A stretch of DNA of 48,951 bases. Source: JBGAPI01 sp044221335. Its GTDB lineage: Bacteria > Pseudomonadota > Gammaproteobacteria > Xanthomonadales > Ahniellaceae. Location of the stretch: the NCBI GenBank assembly GCA_044221335.1, contig JBGAPI010000040.1, forward strand, positions 1 to 48,951. Reading direction: 5' to 3'. Positions 7,268-17,704 of the stretch are shown in pieces. How positions within the stretch are numbered: position 1 is the first letter of the stretch; every line of letters starts with the position of its first letter. Both the position numbers and the translations under genes were made by a program. The notes under the pieces are model-generated. The model did not search any database. It was not told the origin of the DNA and saw only the letters and a program-made list of their open reading frames with translations.

Positions 7268-7759
7268 ATGCAGGACTTCGAGCAGGTCTACCAGCAACTG
7301 AAGCATCTGGCGCATCGCGAGCTGTCGCGGCATGCCCCGTCGACGATCGACACCACCGCGCTGGTGCACGAGGCCTACGTCAAACTCTCCGAGTACGGCG
7401 CCAGCAGCGCCGATCGCCAGCACCTGGTGAACCTGGTGGTGCGCACCATGCGCCAGATCCTGACCGATGCCGGCCGGCGGCGCGGCAGTGCCAAGCACGG
7501 CGGCGAGCTCGCACGTACCGACCTGGTCGACGACATCGCGGTCGACGATGGCGCGCTCGATGCGGCGGCGGCGGTGGTCGATGCGGTCGATCGGATCAAG
7601 TCCGCCCACCAGCGCATGGGCCAGGTCGTCGAGATGCACTTCTTCGGCGGCATCGAGTTCGGCGACATCGCCGAACTGCTCGCGGTCGACCGCCGCACCG
7701 TCCACCGCGACTGGGTGGCGGCGCGCAACCTGCTCGCCGCGGAGCTGCGGCCCGGCTGA
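7268..7759 (+). CDS. ECF-like RNA polymerase sigma factor (Ser/Thr-kinase-linked type)
   Basis: 163 residues from ATG 7268; in-frame ATGs at 7193 and 7244 would add an unconserved tail. Region 2 is seen in LVHEAYVKLSEYG (about 37-49) and VNLVVRTMRQILTDAGRRR; the region 4 helix-turn-helix is in GIEFGDIAELLAVDRRTVHRDW (split here: motif GIEFGDIAELL then VDRRTVHRDW). The TTALVHEAY block matches the sigma-70 subgroup (Sig-70_X6, ECF43 type) known to be controlled by a cognate membrane Ser/Thr kinase instead of an anti-sigma factor. Such a kinase is encoded at 8908-11649 on the other strand, with one radical SAM gene between. Target promoters are unknown. Confidence is high for sigma factor and moderate for kinase control. 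Confidence 0.88.
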   Translation: MQDFEQVYQQLKHLAHRELSRHAPSTIDTTALVHEAYVKLSEYGASSADRQHLVNLVVRTMRQILTDAGRRRGSAKHGGELARTDLVDDIAVDDGALDAAAAVVDAVDRIKSAHQRMGQVVEMHFFGGIEFGDIAELLAVDRRTVHRDWVAARNLLAAELRPG

Positions 7760-7842
7760 GCACGCTCCGTCGCCGGTCGCGGCGAGGCGACCGGCCGCCG
7801 CTGCGCTGCACCGCGCCGACGCCTCGGGCACCATTCCATCCC

Positions 7843-8874
7843 ATGCATCTCCACTCCCTGCGGCAACGCCTGCGCGCCCTCGACATCCGGACCCTCCACG
7901 AGCAGGCGCTGCTGCGCGCGTGGACCCGGGGCTGGCCCCTCGACACCGGCGCCAACGATCCGGCGAAGCCTTTTCCCGTCGCGCTCAAGGCGGCGCTCCC
8001 CGCGCTTATCGAGGACGTCGATCAGCTGGCCCGCGTGCAGTCCGAGCATGAAAGCGCCGACGGTTCGGTCCGGCTGCTCGTGCGCCTCGCCGACGGACAG
8101 CTGGTGGAGAGCGTGCTGTTGCCGCGCGAGGGCGTCTGCATCTCCTCGCAGGTGGGATGTGCCGTCGGATGCGTGTTCTGCATGACCGGCCGCGATGGCC
8201 TACGGCGCCAGGTCGGCAGTGCCGAGATGGTGGCGCAGGTGGTGCTGGCGCGGCGCCGGCGGCCGGTCCGAAAGGTGGTGTTCATGGGCATGGGCGAGCC
8301 GGCGCACAACCTCGATGCCGTCCTGGAATGCATCGATCTGCTCGGCACGGTCGGCGATTTCGGCCACAAGAACCTGGTGTTCTCCACGGTGGGCGATCCG
8401 CGCGTCTTCGACCGCCTGCCGCGGGAGACGGTGAAGCCGGCATTGGCGCTGTCGCTGCACACCACTCGACCGGACCTGCGCCGCAGCCTGCTGCCGCGGG
8501 CGCCGCGGATCGATCCCGTCGACCTCGTCGAGGCCGGCGAACGCTACGCGCGGGCCACGAGCTACCCGATCCAGTACCAGTGGACGCTGCTCGAAGGCAT
8601 CAACGACACCGACGAGGAGCTCGCCGCCATCGTCGAGCTGCTGCGGGGCAAGTACGCGGTGATGAATTTCATCCCGTTCAACGAAGGCGAGGGACTGGAG
8701 TTCCGTCGACCCGCGGTCGAGCGTGCCCGCGAGATGGCGCGCTACCTGCACTCCCGCGGCATCCTCACCAAGCTGCGCCAGTCGGCCGGACAGGACGTCG
8801 ACGGCGGCTGCGGTCAGTTGCGCGCGCGGGCGCTGGGCGGGCGCGGGCGCTCCGCCGCACCGTCGAGCGTCTGA
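7843..8874 (+). CDS. RlmN/Cfr-family radical SAM methyltransferase (divergent paralog)
   Basis: 343 residues. The radical SAM cluster motif is C106-AVG-C110-VF-C113. The two cysteines used by RlmN-type enzymes are also present: C99 in CISSQVGC and C323 in GGCGQL. MGMGEPAHNLD is the SAM-binding GGE-type motif and ALSLHTT the later barrel strand. RlmN and Cfr methylate C2 or C8 of A2503 in 23S rRNA by a methyl-cysteine route. The protein is shorter than typical RlmN (about 360-390), the N-terminal accessory domain is atypical, and the string after the cluster (MTGRDGLRRQ) departs from the usual one, so this is probably not the housekeeping RlmN. It starts 83 bases after the sigma factor on the same strand and may be cotranscribed with it. 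Confidence 0.82.
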   Translation: MHLHSLRQRLRALDIRTLHEQALLRAWTRGWPLDTGANDPAKPFPVALKAALPALIEDVDQLARVQSEHESADGSVRLLVRLADGQLVESVLLPREGVCISSQVGCAVGCVFCMTGRDGLRRQVGSAEMVAQVVLARRRRPVRKVVFMGMGEPAHNLDAVLECIDLLGTVGDFGHKNLVFSTVGDPRVFDRLPRETVKPALALSLHTTRPDLRRSLLPRAPRIDPVDLVEAGERYARATSYPIQYQWTLLEGINDTDEELAAIVELLRGKYAVMNFIPFNEGEGLEFRRPAVERAREMARYLHSRGILTKLRQSAGQDVDGGCGQLRARALGGRGRSAAPSSV

Positions 8875-8907
8875 GCGGGCCTGCGACGTCGGTCGCGATC
8901 GATCGGC

Positions 8908-11649
<2,742 letters not shown>

Positions 11650-11966
11650 CGCCGCAGGATAGCCAAGCCGGTGGGCGATTCGGGAATGTCCCATCGGAGC
11701 GCGCGATTTCGTAGTCCAGGGTGGCAGCGGCCGCTCGATCGCGACCGGCGATGCCGGCGTCGTCGTCCAGGCGGCGCCGCGGGAACTGCACGCGACGCGG
11801 GAGGAGGCGCCGGCCACGACGGGCCGGGAACATCAGGAATTGAAACAACGGCTGGAGCGGCCGGAGCCGCTGCTGGCACCCTAGGCACCGGCGCCGCCCC
11901 GCCGGGCGAGGCCGAGTTCGGCCATCGGCCGGCACGAACACGATCGATCAACCCCCCACGTTCCCA
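11650..11966. other. Divergent intergenic region between the kinase and the metallopeptidase
   Basis: 317 bases between two outward-facing genes, so promoters for both are expected here, but no convincing -35/-10 pair can be read. A frame from 11663 to 11884 stays open and ends in a helix-like string (HQELKQRLERPEP), yet it has no start codon or ribosome site and resembles no family I recognise. No palindromic repeat of the types found elsewhere in the window is present. Confidence 0.4.
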
Positions 11967-13454
11967 ATGACGATGACGCAATCCAACCGACTCCGACGTC
12001 GAGTCCTGTCCTGGCTGGCCGCCGTGCCCGTCGCCGCGGCCAACGTCGCCACCGCCGGTGCGTTCGACGCCGACTGCACCCACGACGTCGCGCAGTTGCA
12101 TGTGCCGACGGCCTCGAAGGCGCTCACCGCGACCAGCATCACCTGGTTCGAATGGTCCCCCGGGGTGATGCGCTACGACCGCCCGGCCAATCAGCCGATG
12201 GTGCTGCGCGCCAATATCACCGGCGGCGCCACCAGTGCGGTGCTGACGGTGTCGAACGGTGGAGGGACGATCACGCTGCTCGACAACGGCGTCGCGCCCG
12301 ACAGTGTGGCCGGCGATGGCATCTTCAGCGCCAACGTGCCGGTGCAGGTGTTCACCGACCGCAACACGGCCGATCGGGTCGCGCGGCCCTACCTCGGCCA
12401 GGTCGTCGCGATGGTCAACGGCGTGGCCGACGGGGGCTCGTACAACCTGTTCGGCTACGTGATGCCGGCCGAAGCCGGAAGCATTCCGGTCACCACGCTG
12501 TCGGCCACTGCGCGCCGCACGCCGTGGCTGATCAACGTGCGCGACGACAACTACGCGAGCGACAACGGCCGCGAGCGCGTCACCCAGTCGGCCTATGCGT
12601 TCCTGCCGGACAACTACCACTTCGTCCACATCATCAACGGCCCGCAGCAGTACGTCGCCAATCGCTTCCATGGCGTGATCCGCAACAACGTGCAGGGCAT
12701 CGGCCTCGGCACGATCGATGTCGGCGCGAGCTTCGGCAGTGCCGCGCGGCTGATCGGCTTCACCGTGTTCCCGAACTGGACCTTCTACGACCTGCAGGCG
12801 CGCGGCTTCATCCACGAGACCGGCCACCAGTGGAGCAACAAGTTCGCCGGCGTGCTCGGCGACCCGCGCAATGCCGGGCACTGGCCGATCGGCTCGATGG
12901 CGAGCGACGTGATGGGGATCAGTCTGGTCGGCGGCGCCGGCGGCTCCTTGTCCTGCGTCCTGACGAGCAATGGCAGTTCGATCACCACCCAGGCGGCGAC
13001 CCAGGGCTCGATCTACAACGGCTACGAGCTGTACGTCATGGGCCTGGCGCCGAGCGTGCCCAGCGGCTTCGTCGTCAACGACCAGACCGCGGCGCAGAAC
13101 CTGACCGCCGGACTCAACTGGTGCAACGGCTCGACCTACAACCTCGCGACCACGCCGATAGCGCAGAGCCTCGTCACCAGCACCTACGGCGCGCGGCTGC
13201 CTTCGTCGGCGACCGCGCCGCGCTATTTCCACGCGATGACCATCATCGCGAGCGGTGGCCGCGTGCTCGACGACAACGAACTGCGCTACCTCAGCTGGAT
13301 CACCCAGCGCGCGCAGACGCCGGGCTACAAGGCGATGAGCGAGGGCTTCGGCACCGGCAGCGGACCGACCTTCTTCGACGCCACCGGGGAGCGTGCCTTC
13401 CTCGACCTCAACCTCGACAGCCTGTTCCTGAACGGCTTCGAGGGCCAGCCGTAG
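11967..13454 (+). CDS. Secreted HExxH zinc metallopeptidase-like protein
   Basis: 495 residues; ATG at 11967, or two codons later at 11973 (no clear Shine-Dalgarno for either). Residues 1-32 form a signal peptide (RLRRR, hydrophobic core, ATAGA). An N-terminal beta domain (about 75-165) contains DNGVAPDSVAGDGIFS, as in bacterial Ig/cadherin-like modules. The zinc motif HETGH is at 283-287 in FIHETGHQWS; the third ligand is not obvious, with GHWPIGSMASDVMG downstream as a candidate region. The C-terminus LFLNGFEGQP carries the [D/N]GFE motif. Likely an exported metalloprotease of unknown specificity; the peptidase family could not be named. The stop TAG belongs to the repeat edge GTAGGGCG at 13451. 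Confidence 0.82.
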   Translation: MTMTQSNRLRRRVLSWLAAVPVAAANVATAGAFDADCTHDVAQLHVPTASKALTATSITWFEWSPGVMRYDRPANQPMVLRANITGGATSAVLTVSNGGGTITLLDNGVAPDSVAGDGIFSANVPVQVFTDRNTADRVARPYLGQVVAMVNGVADGGSYNLFGYVMPAEAGSIPVTTLSATARRTPWLINVRDDNYASDNGRERVTQSAYAFLPDNYHFVHIINGPQQYVANRFHGVIRNNVQGIGLGTIDVGASFGSAARLIGFTVFPNWTFYDLQARGFIHETGHQWSNKFAGVLGDPRNAGHWPIGSMASDVMGISLVGGAGGSLSCVLTSNGSSITTQAATQGSIYNGYELYVMGLAPSVPSGFVVNDQTAAQNLTAGLNWCNGSTYNLATTPIAQSLVTSTYGARLPSSATAPRYFHAMTIIASGGRVLDDNELRYLSWITQRAQTPGYKAMSEGFGTGSGPTFFDATGERAFLDLNLDSLFLNGFEGQP

Positions 13455-13727
13455 GGCGTGTCGTCGCCGAGCGCCTCGCGACGGAGTAGGGCGCGCACCG
13501 CGCGCCATCGCCAAGCCCCTCGCAATGGCGCAAGGGCGCGCACCGCGCGCCATCGCCAAGCCCCTCGCAATGACGCAAGGGCGCGCACCGCGCGCCATCG
13601 CCAAGCCCCTCGCACTGAGAGTAGGGCGCGCACCGCGCGCCATCGCCAAGCCCCTCGCAATGGCGGCAGGGCGCGCACCGCGCGCCATCGCCGAGCCCCT
13701 CGCGATGGCGGGCAGTGCCCGCCCTAC
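13451..13727. repeat. Tandem array of a 44-46 bp palindromic unit (5 copies plus degenerate edge)
   Basis: Five near-identical units start at 13486, 13530, 13575, 13621 and 13666. Each holds the hairpin GGGCGCGCACCGCGCGCC followed by ATCGCCAAGCCCCTCGC. A degenerate unit precedes them at 13451, and the array closes with GGCGGGCAGTGCCCGCCCTAC-type sequence at 13707-13727. It is therefore an expanded form of the GTAGGG...CCCTAC bipartite element. The first TAG (13452-13454) stops the metallopeptidase gene. All reading frames are open because of the repeat, but it is not a gene. Units have no unique spacers, so it is not a CRISPR array. Confidence 0.85.
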
Positions 13728-13754
13728 GGGGCGGGTACAATGCGCCCCCTTTTT
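13728..13754 (+). terminator. Possible intrinsic terminator/attenuator just before ribE
   Basis: GGGGCG (13728-13733) pairs with CGCCCC (13743-13748), and TTTTT follows at 13750-13754. The stem is only six pairs but pure G/C, and this is one of very few T-runs in the window. It sits 14 bases ahead of the ribE start. It could end transcription from the metallopeptidase side, or attenuate ribE. The loop also holds a TACAAT -10-like box, so the two readings compete. Confidence 0.35.
13736..13741 (+). promoter_or_regulatory. Possible -10 box of the riboflavin operon (TACAAT)
   Basis: TACAAT, a close match to TATAAT, lies 26 bases before the ribE ATG. The DNA at the expected -35 position is palindromic repeat and shows no TTGACA-like hexamer. 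If real, the transcript would have a leader of about 20 bases, too short for an FMN riboswitch, and none is seen. Confidence 0.35.
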
Positions 13755-13767
13755 CGTGGACCCCTCC

Positions 13768-14367
13768 ATGTTCTCCGGAATCGTCGCCGCCGTCGGGCGG
13801 ATCGTGGCGCTGGATCGGCGTGGCGGTGACCTGCGCCTGACGCTGGACGCCGCCGCGCTCGACCTCGCCGACGTCGTGCTCGGCGACAGCATCGCGGTGT
13901 CCGGCGTGTGCCTGACCGTGGTCGCGATCGAGGGCCAGCGGCTCGCCTTCGACCTGTCCAACGAGACCCTGGCGCTGACCACCCTGGGCGCCCTCCGCGT
14001 CGGTGGCGCGGTGAACCTGGAGAAGGCCCTGCGACTCGCCGACCGCCTCGGCGGGCACCTCGTCAGCGGCCACGTCGACGGCGTGGGCTCGGTGCTTGCG
14101 ATCGACGACGACGGCCGCGCGCAGCGCTGGAGGATCGCGCTGCCCGCGCCGCTGGCACGCTACGTGGCGGTGAAGGGCTCGATCACCGTCGAGGGGGTCA
14201 GCCTCACGGTCAACGCCGTCGGCGACGCCCACTTCGAGATCGCGCTGATCCCCCACACGCTGGCGGTGACCACTCTCGGAACACTGGCGGCCGGCGCGAC
14301 GGTGAACCTCGAAGTCGACCTGATCGCGCGCTACCTCGAGCGCCTGACCGCCGGAGAACGCGGATGA
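13768..14367 (+). CDS. ribE: Riboflavin synthase subunit alpha
   Basis: 199 residues from ATG 13768; the frame runs open upstream through the repeat array, but MFSGIVAAVGRI is the canonical N-terminus. The enzyme dismutates two 6,7-dimethyl-8-ribityllumazine molecules to riboflavin. The two homologous lumazine-binding halves are visible: GDSIAVSGVCLTVVAI with SNETLALTTLG and VNLEKALRLADRLGGHLVSGHVDG, then KGSITVEGVSLTVNAV with IPHTLAVTTLG near the end. The length is normal for the family (about 200). Its TGA overlaps the ribBX ATG at 14364. First gene of a tightly packed riboflavin run. Confidence 0.96.
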   Translation: MFSGIVAAVGRIVALDRRGGDLRLTLDAAALDLADVVLGDSIAVSGVCLTVVAIEGQRLAFDLSNETLALTTLGALRVGGAVNLEKALRLADRLGGHLVSGHVDGVGSVLAIDDDGRAQRWRIALPAPLARYVAVKGSITVEGVSLTVNAVGDAHFEIALIPHTLAVTTLGTLAAGATVNLEVDLIARYLERLTAGERG

Positions 14368-15458
14368 GCTTCGCGACGATTCCCGAACTGATCGCCGAGA
14401 TCCGCGCGGGCCGCATGGTCGTCGTGGTGGACGACGAGGACCGCGAGAACGAGGGGGATCTCATCATGGCCGCCGAGTGCGTGCGGCCGGAAGACATCAA
14501 CTTCATGGCCCGCGAGGCCCGCGGCCTGATCTGCCTCGGCCTCACCGCCGAACGCTGCCGCCAGCTCGAACTGCCGCCGATGGTGGTCGACAACCGCTCG
14601 CCGCATCGCACCGCGTTCACCGTGTCGATCGAGGCGGCCGAGGGCGTCACCACCGGCATTTCCGCGTTCGATCGCGCCCACACCATCCGCACCGCCGTGC
14701 GCGCCGGCGCCGGACCGCGCGACCTCACACAGCCCGGCCACATCTTCCCGCTGGCCGCGCAGGCCGGCGGGGTGCTGTCGCGCGCCGGCCACACCGAGGC
14801 CAGCGTCGATCTCGCCGCGCTCGCGGGGCTGACCCCCGCCGGCGTTCTGGTCGAGGTGATGTCCGACGATGGCACGATGGCGCGTCGCCCCGAGCTGGAG
14901 GCGTTCGCCGCGAAGCACGGCCTCAAGATCGGCAGCATCGCCGACCTCATCCGTCACCGCCTCGCCCACGAGCGCACCGTGCTGCGGGTCGACGACCGCG
15001 CGGTCGACACCGACCATGGCCCGTTCCGCCTGCTGTCCTACCGCAGCGCCCACGACCCCGCGCTGCACTTCGCGCTGGTCCGTGGCGAGGTCGGCGACGG
15101 CGCGCCGGTCATGGCACGCGTGCATCTCGCCAACATGCTGACCGACGTGCTGCACCTGAAGCGCGCGGACCTCGGCATGTCGGTCGAGCGCGCGCTGGCG
15201 GCGATCGACCGCGCCGGGCGCGGCGTCGTGGTGGTGCTCGACCGCGAGGAGGCTGCCGGCAGCGAACTGGCGCGGCTCACCGGTGCGGCGCCGGCGGCGA
15301 CCGGCAGCGGCGACTGGCGCAGCATCGGCCTCGGCGCGCAGATCCTGGCCGACCTCGGTGTCACCCGCATCCAGGTGCTCGGCACGCCACGCCGCTTCCT
15401 CGGCCTCTCGGGCTTCGGAATCGAGGTGCTAGATTACGTGTCCGCCGATGAAACTTGA
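14364..15458 (+). CDS. ribB: 3,4-dihydroxy-2-butanone-4-phosphate synthase with degenerate GTP cyclohydrolase II-like domain
   Basis: 364 residues. The N-terminal half (about 1-200) is an intact RibB: DDEDRENEGDLI (24-35), HIFPLAAQAGGV and RAGHTEASVDLA carry the acidic and histidine metal/substrate residues that turn ribulose 5-phosphate into the four-carbon unit of lumazine. The C-terminal half follows RibA in outline (TDHGPFRLLSY, DRAGRGVVVVLDREE, LGVTRIQVLGTP) but lacks the ECLTGD and C-x-C zinc site; no cysteine occurs there. Cyclohydrolase activity is therefore not expected, as in proteins called RibBX, and a separate ribA should exist elsewhere. It overlaps ribE by four bases and ribH by eleven. 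Confidence 0.93.
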   Translation: MSFATIPELIAEIRAGRMVVVVDDEDRENEGDLIMAAECVRPEDINFMAREARGLICLGLTAERCRQLELPPMVVDNRSPHRTAFTVSIEAAEGVTTGISAFDRAHTIRTAVRAGAGPRDLTQPGHIFPLAAQAGGVLSRAGHTEASVDLAALAGLTPAGVLVEVMSDDGTMARRPELEAFAAKHGLKIGSIADLIRHRLAHERTVLRVDDRAVDTDHGPFRLLSYRSAHDPALHFALVRGEVGDGAPVMARVHLANMLTDVLHLKRADLGMSVERALAAIDRAGRGVVVVLDREEAAGSELARLTGAAPAATGSGDWRSIGLGAQILADLGVTRIQVLGTPRRFLGLSGFGIEVLDYVSADET

Positions 15459-15963
15459 CCCCGCCAGCGCGACCGCGACCGGCGCCGACGCGCCCGCGCT
15501 GCGCGGCGGCGGGCGCGCCCGCATGGTCGTCGTCGCGGCCCGCTTCAACGCCGTGATCGTCGATCGCCTCGTCGACGGCGCGCTCGGCGAGCTCGCCCGG
15601 CTCGGCTTCGTCGACGCCGAGATCGAGGTCCTGCGCGTGCCCGGTGCCTGGGAACTGCCGCTCGCGGCGCAGGCCGCCGCGCGCTCCGGCGCGGATGCGG
15701 TGATCGCTCTCGGCTGCGTGATCCGCGGCGAGACCGGCCACTACGACGTGATCGTCAACGAGTCGGCGCGCGGCCTGATGCAGGCCATGCTCGCCACCGG
15801 CGTGGCGATCGCCAACGGCGTGCTGGCGGTGGAGAATCCGACCCAGGCCGAGGAGCGCGCCGGCGGCGCCCACGGCAACAAGGGCGCCGAGGCCGCTGCC
15901 GCGGCGGTCGAGCTGGCGCTGCACGTGCGCCAGCGGGGTCCCGCGCTGCCCGCCACCTATTGA
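15448..15963 (+). CDS. ribH: 6,7-dimethyl-8-ribityllumazine synthase
   Basis: 171 residues; ATG at 15448 lies inside the end of ribBX. RibH condenses 5-amino-6-ribitylaminouracil with dihydroxybutanone phosphate. The motifs are complete: RFNAVIVDRLVDGAL, VPGAWELPLAAQ, ALGCVIRGETGHYDVI with the catalytic His, NESARGLMQ, and ENPTQAEERAGG/NKGAEAA near the end. A variable 25-residue N-terminal extension precedes the core. Product feeds the ribE-encoded synthase; RibE and RibH commonly work as a pair or complex in the cytoplasm. Confidence 0.96.
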   Translation: MKLDPASATATGADAPALRGGGRARMVVVAARFNAVIVDRLVDGALGELARLGFVDAEIEVLRVPGAWELPLAAQAAARSGADAVIALGCVIRGETGHYDVIVNESARGLMQAMLATGVAIANGVLAVENPTQAEERAGGAHGNKGAEAAAAAVELALHVRQRGPALPATY

Positions 15964-15982
15964 ACGATCCCGAGTAACGCCC

Positions 15983-16435
15983 ATGAGTCCGAAGCCAGCC
16001 CGCACCGACGGTATCGATCCCGCTGCCCGCAGCCGCTCGCGCCGTCGAGCGCTGCAGGCCCTCTACGCCTGGCAGATCCAGCCGCGTCCGATGACGAAGG
16101 TGATCGCCGAGTTCGAGCACGAGCAGGAGATGGAGATCGCCGATCTCGACTACTTCAACGACCTGCTGATGGGCGTCGAGCGCGAGTGCAAGGGTCTCGA
16201 CGCGGCGCTGCTGCCCTTCCTGGACCGCCCGCTGGAACAGGTCGATCCGATCGAGCGCGCCGTCCTCCGGATCGCCGCGTACGAACTGCTCCACCGGATC
16301 GACGTGCCCTACAAGGTCGTGATCAACGAGGCGATCGAGATCGCGCGCCGCTTCGGCGCCGACTTCGGTCACACCTATGTCAACGGCGTTCTGGACAAGG
16401 CGGCCAGCGAGTGGCGGGCAGCGGAGAAGCGGTAG
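15983..16435 (+). CDS. nusB: Transcription antitermination factor NusB
   Basis: 150 residues, starting 19 bases after ribH. NusB binds boxA RNA with NusE (S10) in rRNA antitermination complexes. The Arg-rich N-terminal helix (RSRSRRRALQALYAWQ), the QVDPIERAVLRIAAYEL block and VINEAIEIARRFG...YVNGVLDKA at the C-terminus are typical. A tail of about 17 residues precedes the conserved start. The ribH-nusB-thiL order is common in gammaproteobacteria. The stop TAG is followed by GGGCG, a possible degenerate edge of the GTAGGGCGG repeat. Confidence 0.95.
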   Translation: MSPKPARTDGIDPAARSRSRRRALQALYAWQIQPRPMTKVIAEFEHEQEMEIADLDYFNDLLMGVERECKGLDAALLPFLDRPLEQVDPIERAVLRIAAYELLHRIDVPYKVVINEAIEIARRFGADFGHTYVNGVLDKAASEWRAAEKR

Positions 16436-16717
16436 GGGCGTCTCGGACCCACGGGGCTCCGGTTCGATTCGATCCGAAGGCGCAGGGTAGGGGGCTTCGT
16501 GCATGAGGCCCAGGGCCCGGCAAGACTGGCGCCGAATCTGACCGGCCGCGCCGACCCGGGTCTGCAACAGTTGCGGGGCGCGTTCCTTGCACGACGGCAT
16601 GGAACTCGCCTCGATCGTCCCAGGCCCTGGCCCTATACCCTGGGCCCTCTGTGCTTGTCTGATCGCCCCGAGCCCTGGGCCCGATACCCTGGGCCCTTCC
16701 TCCCGACAATTCCCCGC
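16436..16717. repeat. Intergenic heptad repeats (CCCTGGG type) upstream of thiL
   Basis: 282 bases between nusB and thiL. Near nusB there is GGCCCAGGGCCCGG (about 16506-16518). Nearer thiL come two clusters in the opposite sense, at about 16619-16650 and 16671-16700. Both share TACCCTGGGCCCT, with CCCT spaced almost always seven bases apart. The second cluster ends about 17 bases before the thiL ATG. The same motif appears before the genes at 22463 and 32770. No coding frame, promoter or terminator is convincing. Confidence 0.6.
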
Positions 16718-17704
16718 ATGCGCCGCGCAACGCCGCTCGACGAATTCCAGGCCATCCGCCGCCTCGTCCGCACCTTGAAGGCGCGCCGCACCGACGTGGC
16801 GCTCGGCGTCGGCGACGACGCGGCGCTGGTGCGGGTGCCGGCCGGCAGCGATCTGGTGCTGGCGCTCGACACCCTGGTCGAGGACGTCCACTTCCCGGCT
16901 CGCACTGCGCCCGCCGACATCGGCTGGAAGGCGCTCGCGGTGAACCTGTCGGACCTCGCCGCGATGGGAGCGACGCCGACGTGGGCGCTGCTCGGGCTCA
17001 CGCTGCCGGGCGTGCGGGCGGACTGGCTCGACGGCTTCGCGCGCGGCTTCGGCGCGCTGGCGCGGCGGCACGGCGTCGATCTCGTCGGCGGTGACACGAC
17101 CCGCGGGAGACTCACGATCAGCGTGCAGCTGTCCGGATTCGTCGCGCGCGGCCGCGCCCTGCGGCGCGATGGCGCGCGTGCGGGCGACGCGGTCTACGTC
17201 AGCGGCACGCTCGGCGACGCGGCCGCCGGTCTCGAGCTGGTCCAGGGCAATCTCGCGATGGGCTCCGCCGCCGCTGCGAAGGCGCTGCGCCGGCGCCTCG
17301 ACCGTCCGACGCCGCGGGTCGCGCTCGGCCAGGCGCTGGTCGGCGTCGCCAGCGCGGCGATCGACGTCTCCGACGGCCTCGTCGCCGACCTCGGCCACGT
17401 CCTCGCGGCGAGTGGTGTCGGCGCCGACATCGCCGTGCCGACGCTGCCAGCCTCGCCGGCGCTGCGTCGTGCGCTGCCGGACTTCGCGGAGCGCGTCCGC
17501 CGCCAGCTCCACGGCGGCGACGACTACGAACTGCTGTTCACGGTCCCGTCCCGCCGACGGGCCGCGGTGGAAAAATTGTCCGCCCGTCTCGGTCTCCCGT
17601 TGACGCAGATCGGTACCATTGCGCGCCGCCGCGGTCTCCGCCTGACCGACGAACAGGGCAGGGCCGCGATCCGCGGGCCTGCCGGATGGAACCACTTCGG
17701 ATGA
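16718..17704 (+). CDS. thiL: Thiamine-monophosphate kinase
   Basis: 328 residues from ATG 16718; the open frame upstream runs through heptad repeats and is not conserved. ThiL phosphorylates thiamine phosphate to thiamine diphosphate with ATP. Motifs in order: GVGDDAAL (30-37), DTLVEDVHF (51-59) with the metal-binding aspartates, NLSDLAAMGATP, LVGGDTTRG, IDVSDGLVADLGH, and HGGDDYELLF towards the end. Length matches the family. The TGA overlaps the pgpA ATG at 17701, so pgpA is coupled. Confidence 0.96.
   Translation: MRRATPLDEFQAIRRLVRTLKARRTDVALGVGDDAALVRVPAGSDLVLALDTLVEDVHFPARTAPADIGWKALAVNLSDLAAMGATPTWALLGLTLPGVRADWLDGFARGFGALARRHGVDLVGGDTTRGRLTISVQLSGFVARGRALRRDGARAGDAVYVSGTLGDAAAGLELVQGNLAMGSAAAAKALRRRLDRPTPRVALGQALVGVASAAIDVSDGLVADLGHVLAASGVGADIAVPTLPASPALRRALPDFAERVRRQLHGGDDYELLFTVPSRRRAAVEKLSARLGLPLTQIGTIARRRGLRLTDEQGRAAIRGPAGWNHFG

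Noticed and set aside
11663..11884. Small plus-strand frame ending HQELKQRLERPEP
   Set aside because: No start codon, ribosome site or recognisable family.
13325..13678. Frames across the tandem array giving MARGARP-type repeats
   Set aside because: Open only because the 45-bp unit is a multiple of three; no conserved sequence or ribosome site.
13451..13727. CRISPR-like array
   Set aside because: Units are contiguous with no unique spacers, and there are no cas genes.
13600..13767. FMN riboswitch upstream of ribE
   Set aside because: The leader is palindromic repeat and lacks the conserved RFN segments; the possible promoter leaves only about 20 leader bases.
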